Assembly (NCBI GenBank): GCA_039182125.1
Contig: JBCDCH010000012.1
Location: 1 to 64,000, forward strand
From: Planctomycetota bacterium
Lineage (GTDB): Bacteria > Planctomycetota > Phycisphaerae > Tepidisphaerales > Tepidisphaeraceae
Direction: 5' to 3'
DNA length: 64,000 nt
Both the position numbers and the translations under genes were made by a program. Below the pieces are notes generated by a model. It worked only from the letters and a program-made list of their open reading frames with translations, was not told the origin of the DNA and searched no databases. Below, in pieces: positions 7,150 to 17,196 of the stretch (its first letter is position 1; every line of letters begins with the position of its first letter).

Positions 7150-9078
7150 ATGCCCATCTATCGCCGCCATCTGCTACCGGCCAGCGCCGTGGTTGCCGTC
7201 CTCCTGTTTGCGAGCGCGGCCCCCGCCGAAGTGCTGTACCGACAGACGTTCACCAACAACGCCGATGGCGACGTCAATGCCGCCCTCGCCGACTACGACG
7301 TCGAGCACTTTCGCACTCTGAAGGCAAGAGACCGGGGCGGTGCGAAGGTCGTGCGTCCGGAGTCGAGTAAGCCCGACGGAGCGGTGGGGGACGTCAATGC
7401 AAGTAGTCCGCACCGCGATGACGCCAAGCCGGAGGCGGGTGTGGTCCGCATCGGTCTCAAGTCTGGCGACCGCGTTCTGATGGGCGTGCCGTTTGAGCCG
7501 GGTCTGGACCTTGCGGATGCGACTTCCCTGACATGGACCATGTACTTCGGCAACAGCAACAGTCCTCAGATCAGAGCGGCCGCGCGGCGTGGTGACCGTT
7601 GGTACGTTCAAGCCGAGGCCGAAGGTCTGGTGGGCGGCTCGGCCGCGCTGGAGGTCGACCTGCTTGACGATGAAGCATCGTGGATCCCGCTTGCGTTGGT
7701 CGAAGGTCAAAAGCTGGCATTCGACGGCGAGGCCGCGTCATGGTCGACGCTTTCCGGCCCGTTGACCGGACTCGGCTACTTCGCCGACAACGATGGCGAC
7801 GTCACTCAAACCATCCGTACCGACACGTGGACGCTCAACGGCGAAGGGGTAGCCGTCGAGCCGCTCCGGGCCGCGCGGGGTGGAGTTGAACCCGTCGAGA
7901 TCACGCACGGACCGTTGCCCCATGAACGCAGGATCGGACCGGAGGACGCTTACACAACGCTTGGCATTTACGGGCAAAGCCCCGAGAGCCCGGACGGCAC
8001 ACGCGTCCTTTACACCGTGCTCGATCGTTCCGAGCTCAGCGAACACGACGACCTGGCCCGCGGCGCGCTCTGGATTAGCGACGTGGACGGCAGCAATACT
8101 CGCAAGCTTCGCGACATCGAGTTTCCAATCCGTGTTCACAATGGTGTCTTCCAACAGTGGATCGACAACGACACGGTCGCCTACTCGGGCGGTCACCACT
8201 TCGCGGGTGACGTCTACTTGGTGAATGCCGACACGGGCGAGACGGAGCATGGCCCGTTCGAGGGGGCCATGCTCGGTGACAACTCCTACGACGGATATGT
8301 CCTCATCAGCGTCTGGGATGACGCGGGCAACGCCGCGCCGCAAGGTCTACACGAACTCGATAGCCGCACGGGTCGGGTCAAGATGCTCTTCACCACGAGC
8401 GAACTCGCCACGATCTACAACGAGCAATGGGACGATGGCAGCGACGACCCGCGCGGCTGGTTCATCGCACACCCGAAGTTTTCCACCGACGGCAGCCACA
8501 TCGCATTCACGGTCAGCACGAACAACATGCTCGACCGGAGCTACACGAGCTACGGCAACGTGAAGGGCAAGCAGCACCTCTTCACCGCCGTCCGTGACGG
8601 CAGTGACCTGCGGTACTGGGGCATCGACAAGCCGATGCACTTCGATTGGTTTGACGAAGACAAACTCTGGGGCGCGGACATCGGCGTCGGCCAAGCGATT
8701 AAGGAAGCCGACGCGTCTCATCTGATGCGTGTGTGGGATCGCGACAAGAACCTCGTCGAGACGGTGGCGGGCGTGGGTTGCCACGTCGCCCGCTCCGCCG
8801 ATGGGCGTTGGTACGCCGGCGAAAGTTGGTACCGCAGCAATCCGGTGGTCATGCGACTCTACCGTCATGGCGAAATGGAAGCGGCGGCGGTGCTGTTCGA
8901 ATCGCCGTACCCCGATATCGTTTGGGAGACACACCGCGCTCACATCAACCCGGCATTCAGCCACGACTCCAAGCGGCTGTACTACAAGCGCCCGGTCGGT
9001 CCCAATCTTGTCCAGGCTTTTGTCGTTGACGTGGACGACGTGGCAGCCGCGGGGAACCAGGCACAGGCGGGCCGGTGA
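7150..9078 (+). CDS. Exported TolB-like beta-propeller, possibly PL22-type lyase
   Basis: A 642-residue protein from the ATG at 7150, with a signal peptide (residues ~5-27) and then a ~200-residue N-terminal beta domain. The C-terminal two thirds are a TolB/WD40-like propeller with repeated blades (ALWISDVDGSNTRKL, HPKFSTDGSHIAFTV, NPAFSHDSKRLYY). The HRAHINPAFSHD blade and other histidine-rich blades recall oligogalacturonate lyases of family PL22, which split short uronate oligomers. I cannot align the metal-binding histidines with certainty, so a non-catalytic sugar-binding propeller is possible. It overlaps the symporter gene by four bases (GTGA), suggesting that its product is imported by that symporter. 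Confidence 0.65.
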   Translation: MPIYRRHLLPASAVVAVLLFASAAPAEVLYRQTFTNNADGDVNAALADYDVEHFRTLKARDRGGAKVVRPESSKPDGAVGDVNASSPHRDDAKPEAGVVRIGLKSGDRVLMGVPFEPGLDLADATSLTWTMYFGNSNSPQIRAAARRGDRWYVQAEAEGLVGGSAALEVDLLDDEASWIPLALVEGQKLAFDGEAASWSTLSGPLTGLGYFADNDGDVTQTIRTDTWTLNGEGVAVEPLRAARGGVEPVEITHGPLPHERRIGPEDAYTTLGIYGQSPESPDGTRVLYTVLDRSELSEHDDLARGALWISDVDGSNTRKLRDIEFPIRVHNGVFQQWIDNDTVAYSGGHHFAGDVYLVNADTGETEHGPFEGAMLGDNSYDGYVLISVWDDAGNAAPQGLHELDSRTGRVKMLFTTSELATIYNEQWDDGSDDPRGWFIAHPKFSTDGSHIAFTVSTNNMLDRSYTSYGNVKGKQHLFTAVRDGSDLRYWGIDKPMHFDWFDEDKLWGADIGVGQAIKEADASHLMRVWDRDKNLVETVAGVGCHVARSADGRWYAGESWYRSNPVVMRLYRHGEMEAAAVLFESPYPDIVWETHRAHINPAFSHDSKRLYYKRPVGPNLVQAFVVDVDDVAAAGNQAQAGR

Positions 9079-10835
9079 GCGGACTCGACTACGCCGTCAT
9101 CGGGTTTTATCTGCTGTTCATGCTCGGCATCGGCTGGGCGTTCCGCCCCTTCAACAGCGACAGCAGCGACTACTTCCGCGGCGGTGGCGCGATGCAGTGG
9201 TGGATGACCGGCGCGAGCACCTTCATGGTGACGTTCAGCGCCTGGACCTTTACCGGTGCCGCCGGCGAAATCTACAAGACAGGGACGCTCGTTCTGGCGC
9301 TCTACTTCTCGAACGCCATCGCGAACTTGGTCGTGCTCGCCTTCACGGCCAAAAGGTTCCGGCGCATGCGTGCCGTCACTTACACCGAGGCGGTGGGCGA
9401 TCGTTTTGGGCCGACTAACGAGCGGGTGTTTCTGCTCGTGCAGTTGCCCGTGTTCGTCATCGTCGGGGCGATCTGGCTCAACGCGATCGGCGTGTTCATG
9501 GCGGCAGCGTTCGGCAGTGACATTCGACTGACGATGGCCGTGCTGGGCGTGATCGTTCTCGTGATGAGCACGAGCGGCGGTGCGTGGGCCGTGGTGGCGA
9601 GCGACTTCGTGCAGATGCTCATCGTCGCCACCATCACCGTCGTCGTGGCGGTCCTGGTACTCCGTCTGCCGGAGGTCGGCGGCGTCAGCGGACTCGTCGC
9701 CAAGGTGCCCGCCGAGCACTTCGACTGGCAGGCCTTGCTTCGGCCACAGGTCATCGGCGTTTACGTCGCCGGCATGATCATCGGCCAGTGCGTGCAACAC
9801 AACGACATCGCCAACGGCGGCTCACGCTACCTCACCGTCAAGAACGGGCGTCACGCTCGACTCGCCGTGCTGATCCCGCTCACGGGGATGGTCGCGTTTC
9901 CGTTGATCTGGCTCGTCCCGCCGATGGCCGCCGCCATCGACTTGGATCTGGCCACGATGCTCCCCGGTTTGTCGAAGAATCCGGGAGAAGGCGCTTACGT
10001 CGCCATGGCGATGCGGGTGCTGCCGGCCGGACTACTTGGCCTGTTCGTCTGCGGCATCTTCGCGGCAACGATGAGTTCGATGGACAGCGGGCTCAACAAG
10101 GCCGCCGGCGTTTTTGTTCGCTCGTTCTACCTGCCGACACTTCGGCCCAACGCCACCGAGTCGCACCTGCTGCGTGTCGGCCGCGTCTTCACGGTGGTGC
10201 TCGGCGTTCTCATGATCAGCCTTGCGCTGGTCATTAGCCAGGTTCGCACGGTTGGCCTTTTCGACCTTGTCATCAGTTTTGCCTCGGTGGTGAGCCTTCC
10301 CATCGCCGTGCCGATGTTGTGGGGGTTGTTCGTTGGCCGCACACCGTCGTGGACCGCGTGGAGTACCGCGCTTGTCGGGTTTCTGGTCGCGCTGACCGTT
10401 CGCTATCTGGTTCCGCTCGACGCGGTTTCGGGGCTTCTCGGTTTGGCGGAGCCGCTTAATCCCGTCGAGCGTGGCGATTTGCTCTACGGGACCACGGTGC
10501 TGTGCGTGTTCGTCGCCGGGACCGTCTGGTTCTTCGCGACCCGTTTCACGGGCGTCGCCCCGACCGAAGTCGAACGGGCCGAGCGCTTTCTCACCAAAAC
10601 CCGCACGCCGCTCACCGCCGAGGAACAAGGCGTCGGCATCGACTCGGTGCAGTTCAAGGTCATGGGCGTACTCTGCCTCGTGTACGGCGGCTTTGTCATG
10701 TTGCTCGCCGTCGCCCCACAAGCTCCCGCGCAACGGCTTGCCTGCCTGTTTTGCGGCGGATTCGTTGTCTTGGTCGGTCTGCTCTTGACCCGCGCGAGCG
10801 CCCGAGCGCCCCGACACACCGTTGCCGCTTCCTGA
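9075..10835 (+). CDS. Sodium:solute symporter (SSS family)
   Basis: A 586-residue membrane protein starting at the GTG that overlaps the previous stop. It has about 13-14 hydrophobic segments and the typical SSS opening: DYAVIGFYLLFMLGIGWAF, the DYFRGGGAMQWWMTGASTF loop and FTGAAGEIYKTG. FAATMSSMDSGLNKAAGVF (~331-349) matches the conserved sodium-site region of the family. Relatives import sugars, uronates or amino acids using the sodium gradient. The gene order (propeller, symporter, sulfatase) suggests uptake of a sugar or small sulfated oligosaccharide across the inner membrane. The substrate is inference. Confidence 0.9.
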   Translation: MSGLDYAVIGFYLLFMLGIGWAFRPFNSDSSDYFRGGGAMQWWMTGASTFMVTFSAWTFTGAAGEIYKTGTLVLALYFSNAIANLVVLAFTAKRFRRMRAVTYTEAVGDRFGPTNERVFLLVQLPVFVIVGAIWLNAIGVFMAAAFGSDIRLTMAVLGVIVLVMSTSGGAWAVVASDFVQMLIVATITVVVAVLVLRLPEVGGVSGLVAKVPAEHFDWQALLRPQVIGVYVAGMIIGQCVQHNDIANGGSRYLTVKNGRHARLAVLIPLTGMVAFPLIWLVPPMAAAIDLDLATMLPGLSKNPGEGAYVAMAMRVLPAGLLGLFVCGIFAATMSSMDSGLNKAAGVFVRSFYLPTLRPNATESHLLRVGRVFTVVLGVLMISLALVISQVRTVGLFDLVISFASVVSLPIAVPMLWGLFVGRTPSWTAWSTALVGFLVALTVRYLVPLDAVSGLLGLAEPLNPVERGDLLYGTTVLCVFVAGTVWFFATRFTGVAPTEVERAERFLTKTRTPLTAEEQGVGIDSVQFKVMGVLCLVYGGFVMLLAVAPQAPAQRLACLFCGGFVVLVGLLLTRASARAPRHTVAAS

Positions 10836-10855
10836 ATGAAAGTTTTGACTCCCCC

Positions 10856-12367
10856 ATGCGCATCCTCTATCTCGACCTCGACGCACTGAACCCGTTGCAC
10901 CTCGGCTGTTATGGCTATCACCGCAACACGTCGCCTGCGATCGACGCCGTTGCCGCCGAGGGCGTGCGCTTCACCAACGTCTATTGCTCCGACGCGCCGT
11001 GCCTGCCCAGCCGGACGGCGCTCTACACCGGCCGGTTCGGCATCCATACCGGGGTCGTCGGGCACGGCGGGACGGCCGCCGACCCCAAACGGCAAGGTCG
11101 CTCGCGTGGCTTTCTGTCGACCTACGAGACCGACAGCTTCCCGCGGCAGCTCCAGCAACTCGGATTGCACACGGCCATGATCTCACCGTTCGGGCAGCGC
11201 CACGCGGCGCATCAGTACTACGCAGGGTTCAAGGAGATTCACAACACCGGCGGCATGGGCCAGGAGCCGGCCGAGGTTGTTCAGACCGTGGTCCGCGAAT
11301 GGCTCGATCGCAACGCCAGCAACGATGACTGGTATCTGCACATCAACTTCTGGGATATACACACGAACTACCGCGTTCCGATCGAGTACGGGAATCCGTT
11401 CGAGGGCGAGCCGGTAGCCGATTGGTTTACGGACGAGGTGATCGAGCGTCACGTTCGGCGTGGTGGGCCGCACAGTGCCCAGGACCTGAACATGTTCTAC
11501 GACAGTGATGTCGAGCGGTATCCACGCACGCCGCCACGGATCAACGATCGTGCTTCGTTAACCAAGTGGATCGACGGGTATGACACGGCCATCCGCTACG
11601 TGGACGATTGCATCGCCGAGATCGTCGCGAAGCTCAAGGCGGCCGGGGTCTACGACGACACCGCGATCATCATCAGCGCCGACCACGGTGAGAACCAAGG
11701 CGACCTCGGCATCTACGGCGAGCACGGCACCGCCGACCGTGGCACGTGTCACATCCCGATGATCGTGAAGTGGCCCGGTCACGACGCGACGGCAGGCCGG
11801 GTCGACGAGGCTCTCCGTTACCATCTCGACTGGGGGCCAACTTGCTTAAACCTCATGGGTGCTGGCGATAACTGTCCGGACGTGTGGGACGGCGTCGACT
11901 ACAGCAAGGCGATCACCGGCGGGGATGATGAAGGCCGGTCCGAGCTCATCATGGGCCAGTGTGCCCATGTCGTGCAGCGTTCGGTCCGGTTCAACGACGG
12001 GCCGCGGCAGTGGCTGTACATGCGAACCTACGACGACGGGTTACACCCTTTCGACAAGCACATGCTCTTCGACCTGGCAAGCGATCCGCACGAGCAACAC
12101 GACGTAGCGGACAAGCATCCAGACGTGCTACGCGAGGCAACCTGGCGGCTCATGAACTGGCACGACGACGCGATGGCAACGGTCGTTCGTGATTTCGACG
12201 ACGTGTCTGATCCGCTCTACACGGTTCTCGCCGAAGACGGCCCCTTGCATGCCCGGTACGACACAATCAGCGAAGCCCCCGTTGACCTTGATGCTTATCT
12301 CGTTCGGTTGGAAGCGACCGGCCGCGCCGAGGCTGCCGCCGATCTACGGCAACGTCGACAAAAGTAG
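10856..12367 (+). CDS. Sulfatase, no signal peptide
   Basis: A 503-residue type I sulfatase. The active-site motif C49-L-P-S-R53 (DAPCLPSRTALYTGRFG) carries the cysteine that is converted to formylglycine. Metal-binding acidic residues are in DLDALNP near the N-terminus and in IIISADHGENQGD. The ATG at 10856 places the core fold at residue 1 with no signal peptide, so the enzyme should work in the cytoplasm on imported sulfated sugars. It ends the plus-strand operon and meets the next operon tail to tail with a 51-base gap. No formylglycine-generating enzyme is seen in this window, so maturation must be encoded elsewhere. Confidence 0.92.
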   Translation: MRILYLDLDALNPLHLGCYGYHRNTSPAIDAVAAEGVRFTNVYCSDAPCLPSRTALYTGRFGIHTGVVGHGGTAADPKRQGRSRGFLSTYETDSFPRQLQQLGLHTAMISPFGQRHAAHQYYAGFKEIHNTGGMGQEPAEVVQTVVREWLDRNASNDDWYLHINFWDIHTNYRVPIEYGNPFEGEPVADWFTDEVIERHVRRGGPHSAQDLNMFYDSDVERYPRTPPRINDRASLTKWIDGYDTAIRYVDDCIAEIVAKLKAAGVYDDTAIIISADHGENQGDLGIYGEHGTADRGTCHIPMIVKWPGHDATAGRVDEALRYHLDWGPTCLNLMGAGDNCPDVWDGVDYSKAITGGDDEGRSELIMGQCAHVVQRSVRFNDGPRQWLYMRTYDDGLHPFDKHMLFDLASDPHEQHDVADKHPDVLREATWRLMNWHDDAMATVVRDFDDVSDPLYTVLAEDGPLHARYDTISEAPVDLDAYLVRLEATGRAEAAADLRQRRQK

Positions 12368-12418
12368 ACTGACCTTCACGAAGTCCAGCCGATCGGGGAT
12401 GTGGACGGAGCCGCTCGG

Positions 12419-15376
12419 CTATTCCAGTTCCGTGACCCAGCGGAGGCCGCCTGCGAGGTGGTCGAGGAAGTCACGTTCACTGAACGATTCGACGGTGTGG
12501 CCGCCGCCGGTGTACCACGCCCGGCCGCCGTCGTACTCGTGGTACCAGGCGATCGGGTGGTACTCGCCCATGTCGCCGCCCTCGTAGCTCGTTTCGTCGA
12601 GTGTCATCAGCACGTTCAACCCGTCGTGCATGTTCTTGAAGTTGTACCACTCGTCGGTCCGCTCCCAGGTTTCGTTGAGGTGTAGGGTCGACGGGTGGGT
12701 GCGATCGATGACGTGAATGGTGGCGGGCTGGACTTTCGGATGGCCGGCGAACTGACCTCCGACGAGTTGGCGGTACCAGTCCCAGTCGTACTCGGTGTCG
12801 GTGGCGGAGTGGATGCCCATGAATCCGCCGCCGCCCCGGATAAACGCCTCAAACTGTGCTTGTTCGTCGTCGTTCAGGATGTCGCCGGTGGTGTTGAAAA
12901 ATATCACCGCGTCGAACGATTCGAGGACACCCTCGCGGAACAGCGGTTCGCTGTCGTTGACGTGAAGCACGTCGATGCCGTTGTCCTGGCAAAGACGTTT
13001 GAGTGCTTTGACGCCTTCCGCGATGTTGTCGTGTCGGAAGCCTTTCGTTTCGGTGAGGATGGCGACGCGGGTGATTCTGTCCTCCAGTGCTTTGTAGGGT
13101 TGGCCGGGTATCTGGTTCATCGTGTACCACGCCTCGGGCGACCAGAGCTTTTGGCCGGCGACGCTGGTCAGATCGGCGCGAAGGTGGATGACGCGGTGGT
13201 GTTGCATGCCGTCGAGCGCGAGGCGGACGCTCATGCCGTCATCGGCAGGGGTGGCGGTGACGAGCAGACGTTGCAGCCCGAACTTGCGTCCGCCGTACTC
13301 GGCGGTGGGGCGGTAGTACCATTGCTGCACGGTGTAGTTCGTCGAGTCGGCGAGAGCTTCGGGCGCGACCGGTTCGGTGAATCGAACCTCCAATCCGTCA
13401 GGCGTGGCGGAGACGGTGTGGATCTCGAACGCCGTTTCACCGGTCGGATCCAGGCGCTGCATGCCTTGCTGTGTGCGCTTCCATGACCAGCTCAGACGTT
13501 CACCGATACCGCCGACGTAGATGCTTCCGTTCTCGCCGAGCGCGAGGCGATTGAGTCCAACTTCGAAGCCTTGGCTGTGACGCAGCGCGACGCCTTGGTA
13601 CACACCGTTGACCTCTTCGAGCACGACCCGCCGCAGGCCGCCCATCTTCACGTCGCTGACCAAAAGATGGCCGGCGAACGGACCATCTTGCAAAGTGATC
13701 GCGCCCGACGGGGAGTTGGCGATCTCGCCGTTGACCAGATGCACCGCCGCTGGCGTCGGGGTCTTGTCCGCGAAGTCCGACGGGGCTGATCCTTCGGGGT
13801 AAAGGTCGGTGATGTAGTTGCCGTTGTAGTGACCGTAGAAATGCCCGTCACGGATGTGATTGACCTTGTTCGACGGCATCCATGTGCCTTGGTTTTCGCA
13901 GACGAAGATCTGACCGTCGTGTACGAAGAAACCGTTGGGCGTGCGGAGGCCGCCGGCGATCCAGTCGATGCCACCGGTGTCGAGGTTGATCTTCATCACG
14001 CTGCCGCGGTGGGGGCCGTTGGCCCCGATGCCGAACGTCGCCCACTGGCTGATCTTGTGCGGCTCGAAGCCGACCGCCACCGACAGGCCCGCGTACAGGT
14101 GTCCGTCGTGATACACCGGGCCGAACGTGAAGTGGTGGTAGTTGTCGCTCTTCCAACCGTCGGCGATAACCTCGCGGGTTTCGTAGGTGCCGTCGGCATC
14201 GGTGTCGGCGAGTTTGACGATCGCGTCGCGGTCGGCGACGTAGAGGGCACCGTCGTGATACAGCACGCCCAGCGGGTTGACGAAGCCGTCGGCGATCTCG
14301 CGGACGCTGACCTCGATCGCGTTGGGCTCGACACCGTCAGCGTTCTTGTTCTTGTCTGCTTCCTCGCGTTGTTGAAGTTGCTCCGCGAGAAGTGCTTCGA
14401 GCTTCGCATCGTCCTCAGCCGTGCGCCACAGGTCGGTCGCCTCGAAGTCGACCGTGGACGGCAGGTAGATGTCGGCCGATCGGTCAACGCCTTCGAGGAG
14501 GTAGAGCTTGCCGTTGGGGCCGTCTAGCACGGGGCCGGCGTTGCGGGGGTTGAACACCGCCACGGCCATCTTGCCGCCGCCGAGGTACGCCATGCCGGCG
14601 ACCTTCGGCTCATACGCCTCGGGAAAAGTCTCCCGCGTGAACGGCGTGGTGATCGTGGTGAGTTTCCACATCGGATGCAGTGCGACGAGCGGTCGGCCGT
14701 CGCCGGGCTCGGGCAATCGGCCGGCCGGCACCATCCGCTTGGGGCCGGGCGAAACCACACGGGTCAGTCCGGCTTCGGTGCGAAAGCGCTGCGACGGGAT
14801 GGGCACGAAGCTTTTGCTGCTTGGCGGCTGCCACTTCAAGATCAAACCTTGCCCGCCGCCGGCCTGGAAGTACGACACCCGCAGTGGATGCGCCCCCGCT
14901 TGCAGCGCCACGGCACCGACCTTGCTCTCCATCGCGTGGGCAAAGCCTTGGTCGATGATCGTCTCTCCGTTGATCGTTAGGCGCGAGCCGTCGTCGCTGG
15001 TGAGAAGAAACTGATAGTCGCCGGGCTCGTCGATCAGGAGCTGCGCGGTGAACTCGGCAAGATAGAACTGGTCGTATCCGCCAACACCCTTGCCGTCGAT
15101 CGCGATCGTGTCGGTGACGATGCTGACGTTGGGCGTTTGCCCCTCGAGCAGGATCGGCAAGTACGCCCACGTGTCTTCGTCCGCGACCAGTGCGCTGGGG
15201 TCATCGTCCGGGGTCTTGTCGGGCAAACCCTCGAAGATTTCGAGCGAGATGCCGGGCTGAAAATCAACGTCCGGCGCGACCCGATCGTCGTCGATCGACT
15301 GGGCGAGCGCCGCTGTTCCGAGTTGCAACACCATCAACAACGCACAAAGAGTTTTGCAGATCGGCATGCGAGTCAT
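12419..15376 (-). CDS. Exported PA14 / sorbosone-dehydrogenase-like propeller / ThuA protein
   Basis: A 985-residue secreted protein with three parts after a signal peptide (1-25). Residues ~45-200 form a PA14-like domain (DQFYLAEFTAQLLIDEPGDYQFLLTSDDGS, WQPPSSKSFVPIP), often sugar binding. Residues ~225-690 form a propeller resembling the membrane-bound dehydrogenase/L-sorbosone dehydrogenase group (LGVLYHDGALYVADRDAIVKL, GHFYGHYNGNYI). Residues ~765-985 form a ThuA trehalose-utilisation domain (VAILTETKGFRHDNI, GGGFMGIHSATDTEYDWDWY, AWYTGGGHTVESF). There is no CxxCH heme motif. It probably acts on or binds a carbohydrate in the periplasm. Its own unit ends at 12419, and the nearest upstream gene on the same strand is transcribed towards KDPG metabolism. 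Confidence 0.82.
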   Translation of the reverse strand: MTRMPICKTLCALLMVLQLGTAALAQSIDDDRVAPDVDFQPGISLEIFEGLPDKTPDDDPSALVADEDTWAYLPILLEGQTPNVSIVTDTIAIDGKGVGGYDQFYLAEFTAQLLIDEPGDYQFLLTSDDGSRLTINGETIIDQGFAHAMESKVGAVALQAGAHPLRVSYFQAGGGQGLILKWQPPSSKSFVPIPSQRFRTEAGLTRVVSPGPKRMVPAGRLPEPGDGRPLVALHPMWKLTTITTPFTRETFPEAYEPKVAGMAYLGGGKMAVAVFNPRNAGPVLDGPNGKLYLLEGVDRSADIYLPSTVDFEATDLWRTAEDDAKLEALLAEQLQQREEADKNKNADGVEPNAIEVSVREIADGFVNPLGVLYHDGALYVADRDAIVKLADTDADGTYETREVIADGWKSDNYHHFTFGPVYHDGHLYAGLSVAVGFEPHKISQWATFGIGANGPHRGSVMKINLDTGGIDWIAGGLRTPNGFFVHDGQIFVCENQGTWMPSNKVNHIRDGHFYGHYNGNYITDLYPEGSAPSDFADKTPTPAAVHLVNGEIANSPSGAITLQDGPFAGHLLVSDVKMGGLRRVVLEEVNGVYQGVALRHSQGFEVGLNRLALGENGSIYVGGIGERLSWSWKRTQQGMQRLDPTGETAFEIHTVSATPDGLEVRFTEPVAPEALADSTNYTVQQWYYRPTAEYGGRKFGLQRLLVTATPADDGMSVRLALDGMQHHRVIHLRADLTSVAGQKLWSPEAWYTMNQIPGQPYKALEDRITRVAILTETKGFRHDNIAEGVKALKRLCQDNGIDVLHVNDSEPLFREGVLESFDAVIFFNTTGDILNDDEQAQFEAFIRGGGGFMGIHSATDTEYDWDWYRQLVGGQFAGHPKVQPATIHVIDRTHPSTLHLNETWERTDEWYNFKNMHDGLNVLMTLDETSYEGGDMGEYHPIAWYHEYDGGRAWYTGGGHTVESFSERDFLDHLAGGLRWVTELE

Positions 15377-15502
15377 TGTGATCTGGCCGAGAAATCACGC
15401 AATGCACAATGGCCAAATGCAAGCATTTCCTTTGCAAAACATTGGTTTCCGCCGAGACCGGTGTAGGTCGTTCGGTCTATGCGATCGCGCGGCACTTGCG
15501 GG

Positions 15503-16522
15503 TCAGCGTTGGACCCGTCCGCTCGCATCGCCGCTGGCCAACCGGGCAATTTCCTCAACGCCGACGAGGTTGGCGTCGCCCGGGATGGTGTGCTTCAGCG
15601 CGCTGGCCGCGACGGCCCACTCGATCGAACGCTGCGGGTCGAAGCCGTGGAGTTGGCCGTAAATCAACCCCGCTGCAAAGCTGTCGCCGCCGCCGACGCG
15701 GTCGACGATGTCGAGGTCGTACCGCTTGCTGAAGACGGCGTCGTCATCGGTGTAGAGCATCGCCGACCAACCGTTCCGGCTCGCGCTAATGCTCTCGCGG
15801 AGTGTGATGGCGACCTTGTCGAACCCAAACTTTTCGGTCAGCTGCCGAGCAACGTCGATGTAGCGTACGCGGTCGATCTCACCGGTCTCGACATCGGCGC
15901 CCTTGATCGCGAACACGCTCTCGGCGTCTTCCTCGTTGGCGATGCACACGTCGACGTACGGCATCAACTCGGTCATCGCGGCTTGCGCCTCGGCCTTGGT
16001 CCAGAGGTTCTTGCGGTAGTTCAGGTCAACGCTGACCGTGCAGCCGGCACGCTTGGCGGCTTCGCAGGCGACCTTTGTGACCGCGGCGGCCTTGGCACTC
16101 AGGGCCGGGGTGATGCCGGTCCAGTGGAACCACGTCACGCCGTCGAACACCGCATCCCAGTTGATCTCGCCTTCGGCCAGATCGCAGATCGCACTGTCGG
16201 CGCGGTCGTAGATGACCCGACTGGCACGTAGCCCTGCACCGGACTCGAGAAAGTACACGCCGATACGCCGGCCACCACGGGCGATGTGCCGGGTGTCGAC
16301 ACCGTGACCGCGCAGGTTGTTGATGGCTCGGGTGCCCCAATCGTTGTCCGGCAAGCGGGTGACGAACGCCGAATCAACACCGCAGAGCGCGAGGCTCGTC
16401 GCGACATTCGCCTCGCCGCCGCCGAAGGTGATGTCGAGATGATGCGCCTGCGCGAAGCGCTCGTGCCCCGGCGTGGCCAGACGCATCATGTACTCGCCGA
16501 AGGTGACAACTTGGTGACTCAT
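15503..16522 (-). CDS. kdgK: 2-dehydro-3-deoxygluconokinase (PfkB family)
   Basis: A 339-residue PfkB sugar kinase. The start ATG at 16522 overlaps the stop of the aldolase gene (ATGA), so an extension to 16672 is rejected. FGGGEANVATSLALCG (~29-44) binds the sugar. Near the C-terminus VDRVGGGDSFAAGL is the ATP/anion-hole motif with the catalytic Asp in GGGD. Similarity to KDG kinases, plus direct coupling to KDPG aldolase, supports phosphorylation of 2-keto-3-deoxygluconate to KDPG in the cytoplasm. This is the step that receives uronate from polysaccharide lyases. The chemistry is well supported; the physiological sugar is inferred from context. Confidence 0.9.
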   Translation of the reverse strand: MSHQVVTFGEYMMRLATPGHERFAQAHHLDITFGGGEANVATSLALCGVDSAFVTRLPDNDWGTRAINNLRGHGVDTRHIARGGRRIGVYFLESGAGLRASRVIYDRADSAICDLAEGEINWDAVFDGVTWFHWTGITPALSAKAAAVTKVACEAAKRAGCTVSVDLNYRKNLWTKAEAQAAMTELMPYVDVCIANEEDAESVFAIKGADVETGEIDRVRYIDVARQLTEKFGFDKVAITLRESISASRNGWSAMLYTDDDAVFSKRYDLDIVDRVGGGDSFAAGLIYGQLHGFDPQRSIEWAVAASALKHTIPGDANLVGVEEIARLASGDASGRVQR

Positions 16523-17196
16523 GCGGTGGGGTGTCCTTCTCGTGCCGACCGTAATGCGCGGGTGAGTGCCTGGGCGCGGCGTGTGATCTCTGCCCAGTTG
16601 CCGTCGGCGATTGCTTTCTTGTCGACCAGTTCGCTGCCAACCCCGACAGCGACCGCGCCGGCATCGATCCATTCGTGGACGTTGGTCGCACTCACCCCGC
16701 CGGTGGGCATCAGCGGAATATCCGGGTACGGCCCGCGCAGGTCTTTGAGATAAGCGGGGCCCATACGGGCGGCGGGGAAAATCTTGATGATGTCCGCGCC
16801 GGCTTCGTGGGCGGCGAACACCTCGCCGGGCGTAAGCGCGCCCGGCAGCATCGCGACGTCCCGCTCCGCCGCGACCTGCAACACGTCCGGCGCGGTGTGT
16901 GGCGAGACCAGGTAAGTCGCGCCGGCGTCCACGGCCCGATGGGCCTGCTCGGCGGTGATGACCGTCCCGGCTCCGAGCACCAGTTCGGCCGGCAGGTCGC
17001 CGGCTTCATGCAACGCCCGGACTCGGTCGATGGCGGATGCCGCGTCGGGGACGGTGAACGTGATCTCTGAAGCCAGAACCCCGCCGGCGGCGAGCGCGCG
17101 AACGACCTCCACCGCCGCATCCGCGGAAGCGGTGCGAACCACGGCGACGATGCCGGCCGATCGGAGCGCGGCCACGATGTCAAAGCGGTTGGGCAT
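16519..17196 (-). CDS. eda: KDPG aldolase (2-dehydro-3-deoxyphosphogluconate aldolase)
   Basis: A 225-residue TIM-barrel aldolase. Lys138 in GADIIKIFPA is the Schiff-base lysine, and Glu44 in ASEITFTVPDA matches the catalytic acid/base of the KDPG/KHG aldolase family. GAGTVITAEQA (~76-86) and MPTGGVS (~160-166) are the phosphate-binding loops. It cleaves KDPG to pyruvate and glyceraldehyde 3-phosphate. The ATG at 17196 is chosen because the fold begins there. It is the first gene of the pair with KDG kinase, after a 242-base upstream gap that should hold the promoter, although I see no strong -35/-10 pair in it. Confidence 0.92.
   Translation of the reverse strand: MPNRFDIVAALRSAGIVAVVRTASADAAVEVVRALAAGGVLASEITFTVPDAASAIDRVRALHEAGDLPAELVLGAGTVITAEQAHRAVDAGATYLVSPHTAPDVLQVAAERDVAMLPGALTPGEVFAAHEAGADIIKIFPAARMGPAYLKDLRGPYPDIPLMPTGGVSATNVHEWIDAGAVAVGVGSELVDKKAIADGNWAEITRRAQALTRALRSAREGHPTA

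Noticed and set aside
12368-12418. Terminator between the convergent sulfatase and PA14/ThuA genes
   Set aside because: AGCCGCTCGGCT gives only a 4-bp stem and no T run is present.
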